A DNA stretch of 64,000 bases from DATLLJ01 sp035537875. Lineage in GTDB: Bacteria > Acidobacteriota > Vicinamibacteria > Vicinamibacterales > CAVVIG01. The position numbers and the translations under genes were made by a program. The stretch's first letter is position 1. The number at the start of each line of letters is the position of its first letter. The DNA is taken from the NCBI GenBank assembly GCA_035537875.1, contig DATLLJ010000049.1, positions 17,649 through 81,648 on the forward strand, read 5' to 3'. The notes below the pieces were generated by a model. The model was given only the letters and a program-made list of their open reading frames with translations. It did no database searches and was not told the DNA's origin. Of this stretch, positions 8,312 to 19,561 are shown in pieces.

Positions 8312-10120
8312 CTATGCCTCGACCGAGTTCTGCGCAACACGATTCACGGGGTGGCGTCCCAGCTGCAGCTCGTAGAGCCTGGCATACGTCCCCCGTCTTG
8401 CGAGCAGTTCTTCGTGCGTTCCGGTCTCGACGATGACGCCCTCGTCCAGCACGAAGATTCGGTCGGCGCGTCGCGCCGTCGACAGGCGATGGGCGATCGT
8501 GATGGACGTCTTCCCCGCCGTCAGACGACGGAGGGCGTCGAAAACACGCTCCTCGGACTCCGGATCGAGCGCGGCCGAGGGCTCGTCGAGGAGCAGGATG
8601 GGCGTGTTCCGGATGACCGCGCGGGCGATGGCAATCCGCTGGCGCTGGCCGCCCGAGAGCGTTTCGCCCCGCTCGCCGACGATCGTGTCGTACCCGGCCG
8701 GCATCCGCTCGATGAACTCGTGGGCATTCGCGAGCCGGGCCGCGCGGACGATCTCCTCGCGTGTAGCCTCGGGCTTTCCGTACGCGATGTTCTGCCACAC
8801 CGGTCCACGAAACAGCACGGACTCCTGCAGGACGAGGCTGATCTGGTCGCGCAGCGACTTGAGCGTGTACTCTCGCACGTCACAGCCATCGATGCGCACT
8901 GACCCATCGACCGTGTCATAGAAGCGGGGAATCAGCCCGAGCAGCGTTGACTTGCCGCCGCCGGTCGGGCCGACCAGGGCGATCGCCTCTCCGGGGGCGA
9001 CCTCCATGTTGATGCCCTTGAACACCAGCTGGTCTGGCGAGTAACCGAATATCACGTCGCGAAACTCGATGCGGCCGCGAAATGGCGCCGCGGTGCGCGC
9101 GCCTGGCAGATCGCGCACCTGACTGGCCGTATCCATCAGCTCGCCGATCCGCTCAAAGCTCACGATGGCCCTGTACACCGTGTCCGTCACCTTCGACAGA
9201 TCCTTCATCGGCTTGTACATCTTTCCGAGGTACAGCACGAACACCAGCAGGCTGCCCGAAGTCAGCCGACCGGCGAGCACCAGTCGGACGCCGGTCAGCA
9301 GGACCAGGCACGTGCCGACGGCGACGATGATGTCGACGAGCGGGAGGAGCCTGGCCTTTACGCTCCGCGCACGGAGGGCCGCGTCCACGCTCTCGAGGCT
9401 TTCTTTGTCAAGACGCAGCTCTTCGTAGTCTTCCCTCCCGAACGCCTTGACAACGCGCATCGACGAGATCGACTCCTGCACCACGGACGCGAGCTCGCTT
9501 TCCTTCTTCTTGACCTCCCGCGTCATCGTCTTGATGCGCCGCGTCAGGCGGTAGACGACCGCGAAGAGCACCGGGGCGACCGACAGCGCGACGAGCGTGA
9601 ACCGCCAGTCGAGGTAGACCATGACGCCCAGCATGCCGACGAGTGTCAGCAGGTCGAACATCATGCCCAGCAGGACCGTCGAGATGAAGGACTGCGCGGC
9701 GTCGATGTCGCTGGTGAGCCGCACGACCATGTCGCCCGTCTGCCGTCGCTCGAAGAACGACATCGACAGCCGCTGCACGTGGTGGTAAAGCATGTGCCGC
9801 AGGTCGTGCATCACACGCTGGCCAACGGTGGTCGAGAGGTACTTCTCAGTAAAGGTGCTGATCGCGCCGACGGCCGCGATCGCGATCACCGCGACCGCGG
9901 AAGCGTTGAGCAGCGCGAGGCGGTCCTCTCCGACGACCGGGATGCCGGCGAGCCACGCGGGCATCGGTTTCGACTCGATGACGTAATCGAAGATCAGCTT
10001 GAGCGGAAACGGCTCGAGCAGGGCGGCGGCACTGGCGACGAGCATTGCCACGAATGCAATGGCCAGCAGCCCCCAGTGCGGGCGAACCAGGCGGGCGAAC
10101 GGCAGGCCTCGCGTGGACAT
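8312..10120 (-). CDS. ABC exporter half-transporter (MsbA/type-1 exporter)
   Basis: The 602-aa product has the full type-1 exporter plan. A transmembrane domain covers residues about 15-310 with six hydrophobic segments (LLAIAFVAMLVASAAALL, SAVAVIAIAAVGAISTF, LVGMLGVMVYLDWRFTLVAL, VDIIVAVGTCLVLLTGVRLV among them). The nucleotide-binding domain follows from about 345: Walker A GPTGGGKST, Q-loop VLQESVLF, signature LSGGQRQR, Walker B ILLLDEPSAALD and the AHRLST H-loop. Such exporters dimerise and extrude lipids, drugs or peptides across the inner membrane; the substrate cannot be told. It lies between the phosphorylase and the phosphoesterase on the same strand, with a 190-bp gap upstream. Confidence 0.9.
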   Translation of the reverse strand: MSTRGLPFARLVRPHWGLLAIAFVAMLVASAAALLEPFPLKLIFDYVIESKPMPAWLAGIPVVGEDRLALLNASAVAVIAIAAVGAISTFTEKYLSTTVGQRVMHDLRHMLYHHVQRLSMSFFERRQTGDMVVRLTSDIDAAQSFISTVLLGMMFDLLTLVGMLGVMVYLDWRFTLVALSVAPVLFAVVYRLTRRIKTMTREVKKKESELASVVQESISSMRVVKAFGREDYEELRLDKESLESVDAALRARSVKARLLPLVDIIVAVGTCLVLLTGVRLVLAGRLTSGSLLVFVLYLGKMYKPMKDLSKVTDTVYRAIVSFERIGELMDTASQVRDLPGARTAAPFRGRIEFRDVIFGYSPDQLVFKGINMEVAPGEAIALVGPTGGGKSTLLGLIPRFYDTVDGSVRIDGCDVREYTLKSLRDQISLVLQESVLFRGPVWQNIAYGKPEATREEIVRAARLANAHEFIERMPAGYDTIVGERGETLSGGQRQRIAIARAVIRNTPILLLDEPSAALDPESEERVFDALRRLTAGKTSITIAHRLSTARRADRIFVLDEGVIVETGTHEELLARRGTYARLYELQLGRHPVNRVAQNSVEA

Positions 10121-10263
10121 ATGGTCCGGCAGGACGAGCCGACTCTAGCGTGCTGTCACTGCCCGTCGTCCCGTTCGGTCCTGAGCCGAGGCCGGCAGCA
10201 TTCCCTTCACGAAGCCCATCTTAACGCCGTTCCTCCGGCAGCTCCCGATGCCGGTCTGGTTAC

Positions 10264-10278
10264 CCTCGGGTACCGAGG
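10264..10278. terminator. Possible hairpin between phosphorylase and ABC exporter genes
   Basis: CCTCGG-GTA-CCGAGG is a perfect 6-bp stem with a three-base loop in the 190-bp gap downstream of the glucan phosphorylase stop. No T-run follows on the reverse strand, so it is at best a weak terminator or an attenuator ahead of the exporter gene. Confidence 0.35.
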
Positions 10279-10310
10279 TCCACGACAACGCGACCAGGAG
10301 TAGTCCGCCG

Positions 10311-12395
10311 CTATCTCATGGTACTGGAGAGCCCCCCGGCGGCCGGAAGATAACATGCCTGGACGTAATCGATGACCATCCGATCGGCGTTGAAGCGCCA
10401 CCCCAGACTCATGATCGAGTGTTTCATGCGCCGAACCCAGCGGCGCGGGAGTCCAGCCGCATCCAATTCAAAAAACAGCGGCACGATCTCGTGCTCCAGC
10501 ACTTTGTAGAGCGCGACAGCATCGCGTCGCCACTGCACGCGATCGTCCGCGTGGCTGACGTCGTCGCCAATCGCAAAGCCGTTCTCGCCGTCATAGGCTT
10601 CTGCCCACCAGCCGTCGAGGATGGACAAGTTCAAACCGCCATTCAGGACGGTCTTCTGCCCGCTCGTGCCGGAGGCTTCAAGGGGCCGCTGCGGAGTATT
10701 CAACCACACGTCGACGCCCTGTACCAGGTGACGCGCGATGTTGATGTCGTAGTCTTCGACGAAGACCACGCGTCCGGCAAATCGAGAATCGTGCGACAGC
10801 TCGCTAATCTGGCGGATCAGCTGCTTGCCGCCATCGTCACTCGGATGCGCCTTGCCCGCGAACACGAACTGGACTGGCCTTCTCGCGTCACCGCACAGGC
10901 GAGCCAGTCGGTCAGTGTCACTCAGGAGTAGGGTGGCGCGCTTATACGTCGCGAATCGGCGTGCAAACCCGATCGTCAATGCAGCCGGGTCAAGAATCGA
11001 GTGAGATTTCGTGCGTCGACGGACAAATTCCACGAGACCACGTCGCAGCAGCATGTGCACTTCCCACAACTCTCCATCATCCAGATCGGCCAGACCTTGC
11101 CAGGTCTTCTGATCGGCCTGCCGCACGGGCCAGTCAGGCCCGAGGTGTCGGTCATAGAGAAGCCGCATCGCTGGAGCAAGCCAGGACGGAACGTGCACGC
11201 CATTTGTGATGTGCCCGATCGGCACATCCTCTTCCGACCGGGTCGGCCAGAGCTTCTGCCACATCCTTCGGCTCACATGACCGTGCAGATTGGACACGCC
11301 GTTCCGGTATCGCGAGCCCTTCAGCGCCAGCACCGTCATACAAAACGGCTCGCCCCCGTCGGCAGGGTTGACCCTGGCCAGAGCGGCGAAACGATCTCGG
11401 TCGACGCCCAGGCGTGTCCGCAGCCAGCCCAGCTCCCGCTCAATCAGGTCCAGCGCGAATCGGTCATGACCCGCCTCGACCGGCGTGTGCGTCGTGAACG
11501 CCACTTGCATCGCCGTTTCTCGAAGGGCTTCATCGAAGTGCAAGCCGTCCTCTTCGACGCGCTCGCGCACGCGCTCGAGGATCGCGAATGCGCTGTGCCC
11601 CTCGTTCAAATGGAACACCTGGGGCCGGATCCCGAGCGCCCCCAGTGCCCGCAGGCCCGCGATGCCCAGCAATATTTCCTGGCGCATCCGCGTGACCTCG
11701 TCACCTCCGTAAAGGTGAGCCGTCAAGGAGCGCATCGCCGGCGTATTGGGCTCGACATCGGCGTCGAGCAGCACCAACTGTGCCCGCCCGACGTGTGCCA
11801 TCCACACGGCGGCGTGCAGCGGTCCATCGCCGCTCGGGACTTTGACCACCAGCGTGCTTCCATCGGGATTGGCGGCGTGTTTGAGCGGAAGACCGGCGAG
11901 ATCCAGAGTGCCGTACTCTTCCTGTTGCCAGCCGGACTCGTTGACACGCTGCCGGAAGTAGCCGTTCGCGTAAAACAGGCCGACCCCGACGGCCGGCACT
12001 CCCAAATCCGACAGGCTCTTCAAGAAATCGCCGGCGAGGATTCCAAGGCCGCCCGAGTAGAGCGGCAGCGACTCGTGCAAACCAAACTCGGCAGAGAAGT
12101 ACGCGATTGGGCTGACGAGCAGCCGTGCGGCATGCTGCCGGCACCAGGTGCGATCGTCCGTCAGGTAGCCCTGGAGGCGCCGGAACTCGAAATTGACTCG
12201 ACTCTCCAGCGAGTGCGCCTCCACCTGTCGTGTCATTGCCTCGTCGGACAGTTGCCGAAGCACACCGATAGGATTGTGGTTCGTGTCCCTCCACGCGACC
12301 GGGTCCAGATCTCGAAAAATCTCAATGACCTCCGGGTGCCACGTCCACCAGAGATCGAGCGCGAGCTGCGTGAGCCGCTCTCGCAGGGCGTGCAT
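10311..12395 (-). CDS. glgP: Alpha-glucan phosphorylase (GT35, short bacterial/archaeal type)
   Basis: The 694-aa product matches alpha-glucan family phosphorylases with the DUF3417 N-terminal region: LWWTWHPEVIEIFRDLDPV, YFSAEFGLHESLPLYSGGLG, ILAGDFLKSLSDLGVP, VFHLNEGHSAFAILER, THTPVEAGHDRF, IGHITNGVHVPSWL, and EASGTSGQKTVLNGGLNLSI containing the Lys that binds pyridoxal phosphate. It removes glucose from glycogen or maltodextrins with phosphate, giving glucose-1-phosphate in the cytoplasm. An in-frame TTG start at 12422 is possible, but GAGAGGA placed about 10 bases ahead of ATG 12395 decides for the latter. Divergent from the YHS gene. Confidence 0.92.
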   Translation of the reverse strand: MHALRERLTQLALDLWWTWHPEVIEIFRDLDPVAWRDTNHNPIGVLRQLSDEAMTRQVEAHSLESRVNFEFRRLQGYLTDDRTWCRQHAARLLVSPIAYFSAEFGLHESLPLYSGGLGILAGDFLKSLSDLGVPAVGVGLFYANGYFRQRVNESGWQQEEYGTLDLAGLPLKHAANPDGSTLVVKVPSGDGPLHAAVWMAHVGRAQLVLLDADVEPNTPAMRSLTAHLYGGDEVTRMRQEILLGIAGLRALGALGIRPQVFHLNEGHSAFAILERVRERVEEDGLHFDEALRETAMQVAFTTHTPVEAGHDRFALDLIERELGWLRTRLGVDRDRFAALARVNPADGGEPFCMTVLALKGSRYRNGVSNLHGHVSRRMWQKLWPTRSEEDVPIGHITNGVHVPSWLAPAMRLLYDRHLGPDWPVRQADQKTWQGLADLDDGELWEVHMLLRRGLVEFVRRRTKSHSILDPAALTIGFARRFATYKRATLLLSDTDRLARLCGDARRPVQFVFAGKAHPSDDGGKQLIRQISELSHDSRFAGRVVFVEDYDINIARHLVQGVDVWLNTPQRPLEASGTSGQKTVLNGGLNLSILDGWWAEAYDGENGFAIGDDVSHADDRVQWRRDAVALYKVLEHEIVPLFFELDAAGLPRRWVRRMKHSIMSLGWRFNADRMVIDYVQACYLPAAGGLSSTMR

Positions 12396-12586
12396 AGTCA
12401 GGTCCTCTCTTTTGCCCGTCAACCAGCGCTCGCCGGGCTGTTAAGAATGGCAGAAGCGCGCCGGGATGGCGATGCCCCTTTTGAGCGGCTGCTCCCAGGG
12501 CTTCCGGTCCTCGCATGTTCAACCGCTGTAGAATGTGGCACGCGCACGCAGTTGAAACGTTCAACCCGTGCTCGGAAGAGGGCATC

Positions 12587-12799
12587 ATGAAGAAAGACGT
12601 GGTCTGCGGCGTGCAGGTCGACGAAGATATCGCGACGAACGTGTCCGAGTACTACGGCGAGACGTTCCATTTCTGCTCTCCGGCGTGCAAAGCCAAGTTT
12701 GACCGAAGGCCCGAGGCATACTCCAACAGCGACTCCCGAATCCGCGAGCACCTGTCGGCGGTGTTCAGGCCACCGTTCAGCAAATCGAAGCCCGGTTAG
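12587..12799 (+). CDS. Small YHS-domain protein
   Basis: The 70-aa product MKKDVVCGVQVDEDIATNVS continues with YYGETFHFCSPACKAKFDRR, the YHS domain (TRASH-like) with Cys7, Cys35 and Cys39 as likely metal ligands. YHS proteins are small soluble metal-binding or metal-handling modules often beside heavy-metal ATPases or redox enzymes; neither is adjacent here. The ATG at 12587 is preceded by GGAAGAGGG. An upstream in-frame ATG at 12515 gives an unrelated leader and is rejected. The last 20 residues are a basic, unstructured tail. Confidence 0.8.
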   Translation: MKKDVVCGVQVDEDIATNVSEYYGETFHFCSPACKAKFDRRPEAYSNSDSRIREHLSAVFRPPFSKSKPG

Positions 12800-12897
12800 C
12801 TCGACCCCCGAAGTGAGGTTTCTGAGGGTCGACGGTCTCTCGGACACCGAGCGCCGTGCGAAGCTCGCAGATCTGAGCCGGGGGGAGCTCTAAACTC

Positions 12898-13154
12898 GTC
12901 TCGCGCGATCGAGCACAAAGCCGCACCTACAGCTGGAGATTTCTCGAACGCGACGGGGCACCTACGTGCAGTGCGAGGCGATTTCGCTGACGCGCGGCAT
13001 CCCGTTCGCGTTGCGATGGCTCGTCGGTCCGTTTGTGACCGGCATCCCTCGCGAATCGCTCGCCTTCACGCCGGAAACGACCCGCAAGACGCTCGAGAGC
13101 CGCCGGCGGACTCGTTACCCGGACATCACCACGTTGCAGCGCGCTCTGCGCTGA
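12898..13154 (+). pseudogene. C-terminal fragment of a conserved acidobacterial secreted protein, frameshifted
   Basis: One frame reads SRTYSWRFLERDG and, after a shift by one base, TYVQCEAISLTRGIPFALRW, then LVGPFVTGIPRESLAFTPET and a stop at 13152. I recognise this as the C-terminal end of an uncharacterised family common in Acidobacteria (WRF.E.DGG.YV.CE..SLTR.IP..L.WL..PFV..IP.ESL). The break falls in the G-run at 12955-12958: one more G restores ERDGGTYVQCE. The N-terminal part is not present upstream; 12811-12892 holds an open stretch (EVRFLRVDGLSDTERRAKLA) I could not assign. Relic, with or without a sequencing error. Confidence 0.6.
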
Positions 13155-13194
13155 ACGTCGCCCTCACGGCCGTGATGTCCCGACAACGCCCTGT

Positions 13195-13221
13195 CCAGGC
13201 GGCCGCTGCCCGGCCGCCTGG
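13195..13221. promoter_or_regulatory. Perfect 11-bp inverted repeat 30 bp before pap
   Basis: CCAGGCGGCCG and CGGCCGCCTGG flank a five-base loop CTGCC. It lies between the upstream relic and the polyphosphate:AMP phosphotransferase start. A TACACT hexamer (13228-13233) follows directly and could be the -10 box, so the repeat would overlap the -35 position and act as an operator. Without a T-run it could instead be a Rho-independent-like stop for upstream transcription. No way to choose from sequence. Confidence 0.5.
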
Positions 13222-13250
13222 TCTCGGCTACACTGACCCCCGGTGACTCC

Positions 13251-14758
13251 ATGTTTGAAGCTGCCGAAGTTGGACGAAAGCTTTCGAAGCGCGAATACAA
13301 GGCCCAGGTCCCGCGATTGCGATCGGAGCTCCTCGACGCGCAGCAGCAGCTCCGTCGGGCGCCCTTCCCCGTGATCGTGCTGTTTGCCGGCGTCGATACC
13401 GCCGGCAAAGGCGAGACGGTCAACCTGCTGAACGAGTGGATGGATCCGCGCTGGATCGTGACAAGGGGTTACATGGACCCGTCCAGCGACGAGCGGGAGC
13501 GCCCACGATTGTGGCGCTACTGGCGCGATCTCCCGCTTCGAGGCCGCATCGCGCTCTTCCTGAGCGCGTGGTATTCCTCGCCCATTCGCAATCGGGTCGC
13601 CGGGCGCATCACGAAAGCGGAGTTCGACCACCTCCTGGATCAGGTCAGCGCGTTCGAGCACGCCCTGGCCGACGACGGTGCAGTGATCCTGAAGTTCTGG
13701 ATGCATCTCAGCAAGGCCGCGCAGAAAAAGCGGTTGAAGTCGTTCGAGAAGGATCCGCTTCAGCGTTGGCGCGTGACGAGGGCGCAGTGGAAACACTGGC
13801 GCATGTTCGGCAAATTCGTCTCCGCCGCCGACCGCGCCATTGGACGCACCAGCACGGACCACGCCCCCTGGTACATCGTCGAGGGCGAGGACGAAGAATA
13901 TCGGGCCATCGTCGTCGGAACCGAGCTGCGCGACGCGATTCGACGTGGCCTCGAGCGTGCCCGGGCCAACCAGCCGCAGCCTCGCGTCTCAACCAAGAAA
14001 GACCAGAATCGCCCGATCAGCGCGATCAAACGGGTCGAGCGCAAGTTCAACGTTCTCGAGAATCTCAACCTGAGCCAGCAGCTGAGTGACAAGCGCTTCA
14101 AGACCAGGCTCGCCGAGCAGCAGGGTCGACTCAATGGGCTCCAACGACAAGCGCACCAGCAGGGCGTCTCCACCATCGTCGTGTTCGAGGGGTGGGATGC
14201 CTCTGGCAAAGGGGGGGCAATCAGACGTGTGACCGCAGCGCTCGACGCGCGGGACTACGACGTGATTCCCGTTGCCGCGCCAACCGACGAGGAACGCGCC
14301 CATCACTATTTGTGGCGCTTCTGGCGTCACCTTTCCCGAGCCGGGCGCATGACGATCTTCGATCGAAGCTGGTACGGTCGCGTGCTCGTCGAGCGTGTCG
14401 AGGGGTTGGCGTCGGAAGCGGAGTACATGCGCGCCTACGGTGAGATCAACCACTTCGAGGAGCAGCTCGTGAGTCACGGCATGGTGATCGTGAAATTCTG
14501 GATGCACATCAGCAAAAACGAACAGCTCAGACGGTTTCGCGATCGCAGCCGCACGAGCTACAAGAAGTGGAAGATCACCAAGGAGGACTGGAGGAACCGC
14601 ACCCGGTGGGCGGACTATACGGTCGCGGTCAACGACATGGTGGCCCGCACCAGCACGCGCATCGCCCCCTGGGCGCTCATCCCGGGGAACGACAAGAACT
14701 TTGCCAGAGTGAAGGTCCTCACAACCTTGGCCGATCGACTGGCCGAACGGCTGCGGAA

Positions 14759-14762
<4 letters not shown>
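13251..14762 (+). CDS. pap: Polyphosphate:AMP phosphotransferase (tandem PPK2, class II)
   Basis: The 503-aa product contains two PPK2 domains in tandem, as in the Acinetobacter Pap enzyme. Domain 1 (about 1-235) has Walker A GVDTAGKGE and WMDPRWIVTRGY; domain 2 (about 270-500) has GWDASGKGG, a lid FDRSWYGRVLVERVEG, and VIVKFWMHISKNEQ. In domain 1 the lid is degenerate (FLSAWYSSPI lacks the DRSWY core), in line with a structural role while domain 2 is catalytic. The enzyme makes ADP from AMP using polyphosphate in the cytoplasm. Start ATG is the only one that keeps the conserved N-terminus. Its stop overlaps the htpG start (AAATGA), so the two genes are coupled. Confidence 0.92.
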
Positions 14763-16696
<1,934 letters not shown>

Positions 16697-16821
16697 CTAA
16701 TCGAGCTCCCACAAGCTCAGCCGTCCCCGTAACTCCGGTTGAGGCGGGAGCACCTCATGCGATAACGTCACAGCGCACACCGAGCCAGGTTCTCGGGGTG
16801 TCAGGAAGGCGGAGGGATTCT

Positions 16822-17922
16822 ATGGCGCTTGACCGTATCGCTTGCGTGTGTGGGGGGATCGTGATCGCGTCTGCCGCCGCAACAGCGCAACAGGGAGGCG
16901 TGACAGGACCCGACCCGGCGCCTCAACAGCCAACCAGTCGTGTCATTGAACGCACCTATCCAGCAGGTGGCGTGGCGCCCTGGCGACGCGTGCTCACGCG
17001 CAGCGTGTCCGGCGTCAGCGAGGTCGTCAGCGAAGCGGTCGAAACGCCCGGCATGGACGGCAGGCTGGGACCGTATCAAGCGACCGTGACCGAGACCACC
17101 CGTCCGGCGATCGATACGACGCGGACGACGCAAGACCTGTTCGCGTTCGGCGCGCAGCGCCAACGACGGTTGTTAGAGAGGACTGAATCGACAGAAGTCG
17201 TGTCGGGCGTAGAGACCAGCGCCACCCAGGACACCTTGGCTCCCGACCTCAATGGCCGTCTGGCTTTGAGGTCCCGGCAGGTCGAGTTGACGAGGATGGT
17301 CGGAACCAATGCTCGCGACCGGGAATCGACCCTGCTTTTGCCGACAATCAACGAAGCGCTCCGCGAGAGCGAGCGCACGCAGTACACCGAACGCCCGATC
17401 AGTCCGTCCGTAATCCGGCAGGACAGCAGCCGGTTGGTTCGAGATGTGAACGGCCGATGGCAATTCACCGAAACGCGAAGTCGGGACGTGCGGGACAGCG
17501 GACCCTCGGAACAGGCTGAGGAAGAGACGATTCAGCGTCCGGATGTGAGTGGCAAATTGACGGTCAGTGAAAGGAGCCTCACACGCCGCGTCACAGCAGA
17601 CGGACGCGAGGACGTGGTGATCGAAACGTATCGCCGAAACTTTGAGGGACTCGTTCGAACCGACAGCGGCTTCGGACTCAGCCAGCGAGTCCGCAGGTCG
17701 TCGACGCCAACCGCCGGCGGTGGCCGGGACGTTGTCGAAGAGGTGGAAGCGCGCAATCCCGTCGCCCGCAATGACCCGATGCGAGTGATCAGACGCACCG
17801 TGGCCACCGTCCGCCCGATCGGTCCCGGCCGCTGGACCACCGAGCGGCAGGTCTTCGAGCGGGATGTGAATGGCCGGCTGGTGCTCGTCGCCACGGAGAC
17901 TGAAGAGACTTCCGGGGAGTAA
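16822..17922 (+). CDS. Secreted repeat protein with DVNGRL-type motifs, function unknown
   Basis: The 366-aa product has a signal peptide (MALDRIACVCGGIVIASAAA, cleavage after TAQ). The mature part is rich in Arg, Thr and Glu and is built from loosely repeated units, each with a D-x-[NDS]-G-[RK]-[LW] core followed by a T/R/E strand: GMDGRLGPYQATVTETTRP (about 77), DLNGRLALRSRQVELTRM (about 140), DVNGRWQFTETRSRDV (about 205), DVSGKLTVSERSLTRRV (about 238), DVNGRLVLVATETEE (about 350). The pattern suggests a solenoid or elongated beta structure in the periplasm or on the surface. No known family is recognised. The start at 16822 follows GGAGGGATTCT. It lies 125 bp after htpG. Confidence 0.7.
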   Translation: MALDRIACVCGGIVIASAAATAQQGGVTGPDPAPQQPTSRVIERTYPAGGVAPWRRVLTRSVSGVSEVVSEAVETPGMDGRLGPYQATVTETTRPAIDTTRTTQDLFAFGAQRQRRLLERTESTEVVSGVETSATQDTLAPDLNGRLALRSRQVELTRMVGTNARDRESTLLLPTINEALRESERTQYTERPISPSVIRQDSSRLVRDVNGRWQFTETRSRDVRDSGPSEQAEEETIQRPDVSGKLTVSERSLTRRVTADGREDVVIETYRRNFEGLVRTDSGFGLSQRVRRSSTPTAGGGRDVVEEVEARNPVARNDPMRVIRRTVATVRPIGPGRWTTERQVFERDVNGRLVLVATETEETSGE

Positions 17923-17955
17923 TGACGGTCGCGTACGAATCAGGCCCGCGCCCAA

Positions 17956-18106
17956 TCACTTCGTGTCCAGAAAGGTCTGAAGCTCGAACTCCGTGCCCGG
18001 CGTGACATACCAGATAGCTATCTCGTAGGTGGTGTCGGCCTGGACCAACGCGCATACCGGCTGTCCCACGACCACCCAGCCGGCACATAATGGAGTCTGA
18101 TCGTCG
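17956..18106 (-). other. Protein-like reading frame downstream of the lipoprotein, possible frameshifted extension
   Basis: In the frame +1 to the upstream lipoprotein gene the reverse strand reads RDDDQTPLCAGWVVVGQPVC, then ALVQADTTYEIAIWYVTPGT, then EFELQTFLDTK and a stop. This looks like real beta-rich protein with paired Cys, but has no start codon of its own. It may be a C-terminal domain lost by a one-base shift near 18107, or a relic of another gene. Confidence 0.4.
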
Positions 18107-18622
18107 TCACGGTACTCGTGAGAGCGTCAGAAATACCGCCGAGTAAGCGCCTGTGAAAGGCATAAACGTCTGCTCCTGCGTGGTCCAGCCCGGGGCCGAC
18201 GCCCGAAGCGTCATCGGCACGCCTGGAGTGAGATTCTTGAAAAGAAAGCCGCCGCCATAGTCCCAAGCGCCACAGGGTGTCTCCTGGACCTGGTTCTCGC
18301 CCTGCCGCTGACCGGAGACCACCTGCACCGTCGCATTCTCGATGCAGCCCCCACTGCCCTCGATCACCATGCCCCACAGCACCGCCGTTGCCGGAGCTGG
18401 CGGTCCCGGTGATGGTGTCGGTGCCGGTGCGGGTGCCGGCGACGGCACTGGTGCCGGTGCGGGCGCAGGTTCCGGCGACGGCGCTGGTCCCGGCGACGTT
18501 AGCGCTGCCGCAGCCGGACCGGTTACGCTGGTGTCGACCCCGTTGCATCCGACGCAGAGCGCAGCCGTGAGCAGACCGGCGGCGGCGACAGACTGCGAAA
18601 TGCGGGGGAACGCCGGAGCCAT
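18107..18622 (-). CDS. Lipoprotein with Pro-Ala linker and carboxypeptidase-regulatory-like domain
   Basis: The 171-aa product starts with a lipoprotein signal ending LCVGC (Cys26). Residues about 42-76 are an almost pure Pro/Ala/Ser spacer, encoded by a simple GC-rich repeat. Residues about 80-171 form a small transthyretin-like fold: AVLWGMVIEGSGGCIENATV, VQVVSG, then FLFKNLTPGVPMTLRASAPG and a final strand AVFLTLSRV. Such domains extend from a lipid anchor through a stiff linker and are commonly surface-displayed. GAAGGAGGGTCATC lies just upstream of the ATG. The end of the gene may be frameshifted (see 17956-18106). Role unknown. Confidence 0.72.
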   Translation of the reverse strand: MAPAFPRISQSVAAAGLLTAALCVGCNGVDTSVTGPAAAALTSPGPAPSPEPAPAPAPVPSPAPAPAPTPSPGPPAPATAVLWGMVIEGSGGCIENATVQVVSGQRQGENQVQETPCGAWDYGGGFLFKNLTPGVPMTLRASAPGWTTQEQTFMPFTGAYSAVFLTLSRVP

Positions 18623-18779
18623 GATGACCCTCCTTCAAGCGCTGCGTCGGGCAAGCTGATGTCGACCTCTGATGACATAAACGGTTGACGGACGAATTCC
18701 GCACAGTTCGACGAACAGTTCAGCTCCGCTTTCTCCTCCCCATCGTCGGACGATAGCAACTGTCTTCGAAGTCAAGCGT

Positions 18780-19307
18780 TCTCGGGTTGACTCATCTGCT
18801 GCCACGTCGTGTTGGTCCGCATCATGGCATTCAGGATCATGAGCAGCTTGCCGCATGCAGGCGATGAGCGCAACCTTCTTCGGCTTGCCCGAGCTCGGGA
18901 AGGTCCGCCAGCAAGGTGCGGCTCAGGACGGGACCAACGCCGGGGGCGGGGCGGAGCCGATGTTCTTTCGCCCGCCAGACCGGGCTCCGCTGGATGGTGT
19001 CATCGAGATCACGATCAACGGCCGTGATGCGGCGCTCCAGCCAGCGGATATGGCGGGGGATCTCTCGACCGATGGGCGCCGCGGCATGCTCCAAGCGATG
19101 TCCCTCGGCGGTCAGCATATCGAGGAGTTGACGGCGGCGCGTCATGAGGGCGTCCAGGTGCTGCAGCACCGCATCCGGCAGGGGACGAAGATCTGGGTGC
19201 ACCCGTTCGGCAAACAGCGCGATGAGCTGAGCATCAAGTCGGTCGGTCTTGGCGAGCTGCCCGGTGGCTGTCGCGACATCGATGACCCGGAACGCGGTTA
19301 ATGTCAC
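18780..19307 (-). mobile_element. IS110-family transposase relic (5'-truncated, internally deleted)
   Basis: The reverse strand reads ATGQLAKTDRLDAQLIALFA and ERVHPDLRPLPD, the IS110 DEDD domain around its second acidic residue, then a helical region and PGVGPVLSRTLLADLPELG, the Transposase_20 helix-hairpin-helix. After LPELG the normal roughly 80-residue block with the catalytic Ser is missing; the text jumps to KVALIACMR, then in a shifted frame KLLMILNAMMRTNTTWQQM, the typical IS110 C-terminus. The N-terminal catalytic Asp and flanking DNA are also gone. No terminal repeats were seen. A dead insertion sequence. Confidence 0.82.
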
Positions 19308-19561
19308 TGGGGCCTACACGTCACACGGATCCATCTTGGCCCGGCCTTGCGGATACGGGGTCGTGCCCCCACGCAACTGTTCGGGCTCACGACGAGACGC
19401 CGACGAGCGGAGGAGAGCCCGCCGTCTGGCGCGGTGCGCTGGATAGTCGACGCTGTTGAGACGAGTTCTCAGACCCGATCTCACCATGCTGCGATCTGTG
19501 CCGGCACTGTTGCTGACGGCAGGTTCCTGTTAGGATCCGCGCGCAAAGAAAGGAGCCGCGC

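Noticed and set aside
11001..12590. 529-aa open frame on the forward strand opposite the glucan phosphorylase gene
   Set aside because: It mirrors a certain gene on the other strand; its translation has no domain or hydrophobic pattern and results from codon bias at high GC.
12811..12892. Short frame EVRFLRVDGLSDTERRAKLA as a gene
   Set aside because: It has no start of its own and I recognise no family; noted only as a possible fragment beside the relic at 12898.
18395..18500. Simple GCCGGTGCGGGTGCCGGC-type low-complexity DNA as a possible minisatellite
   Set aside because: It encodes the Pro/Ala linker of the lipoprotein on the reverse strand.
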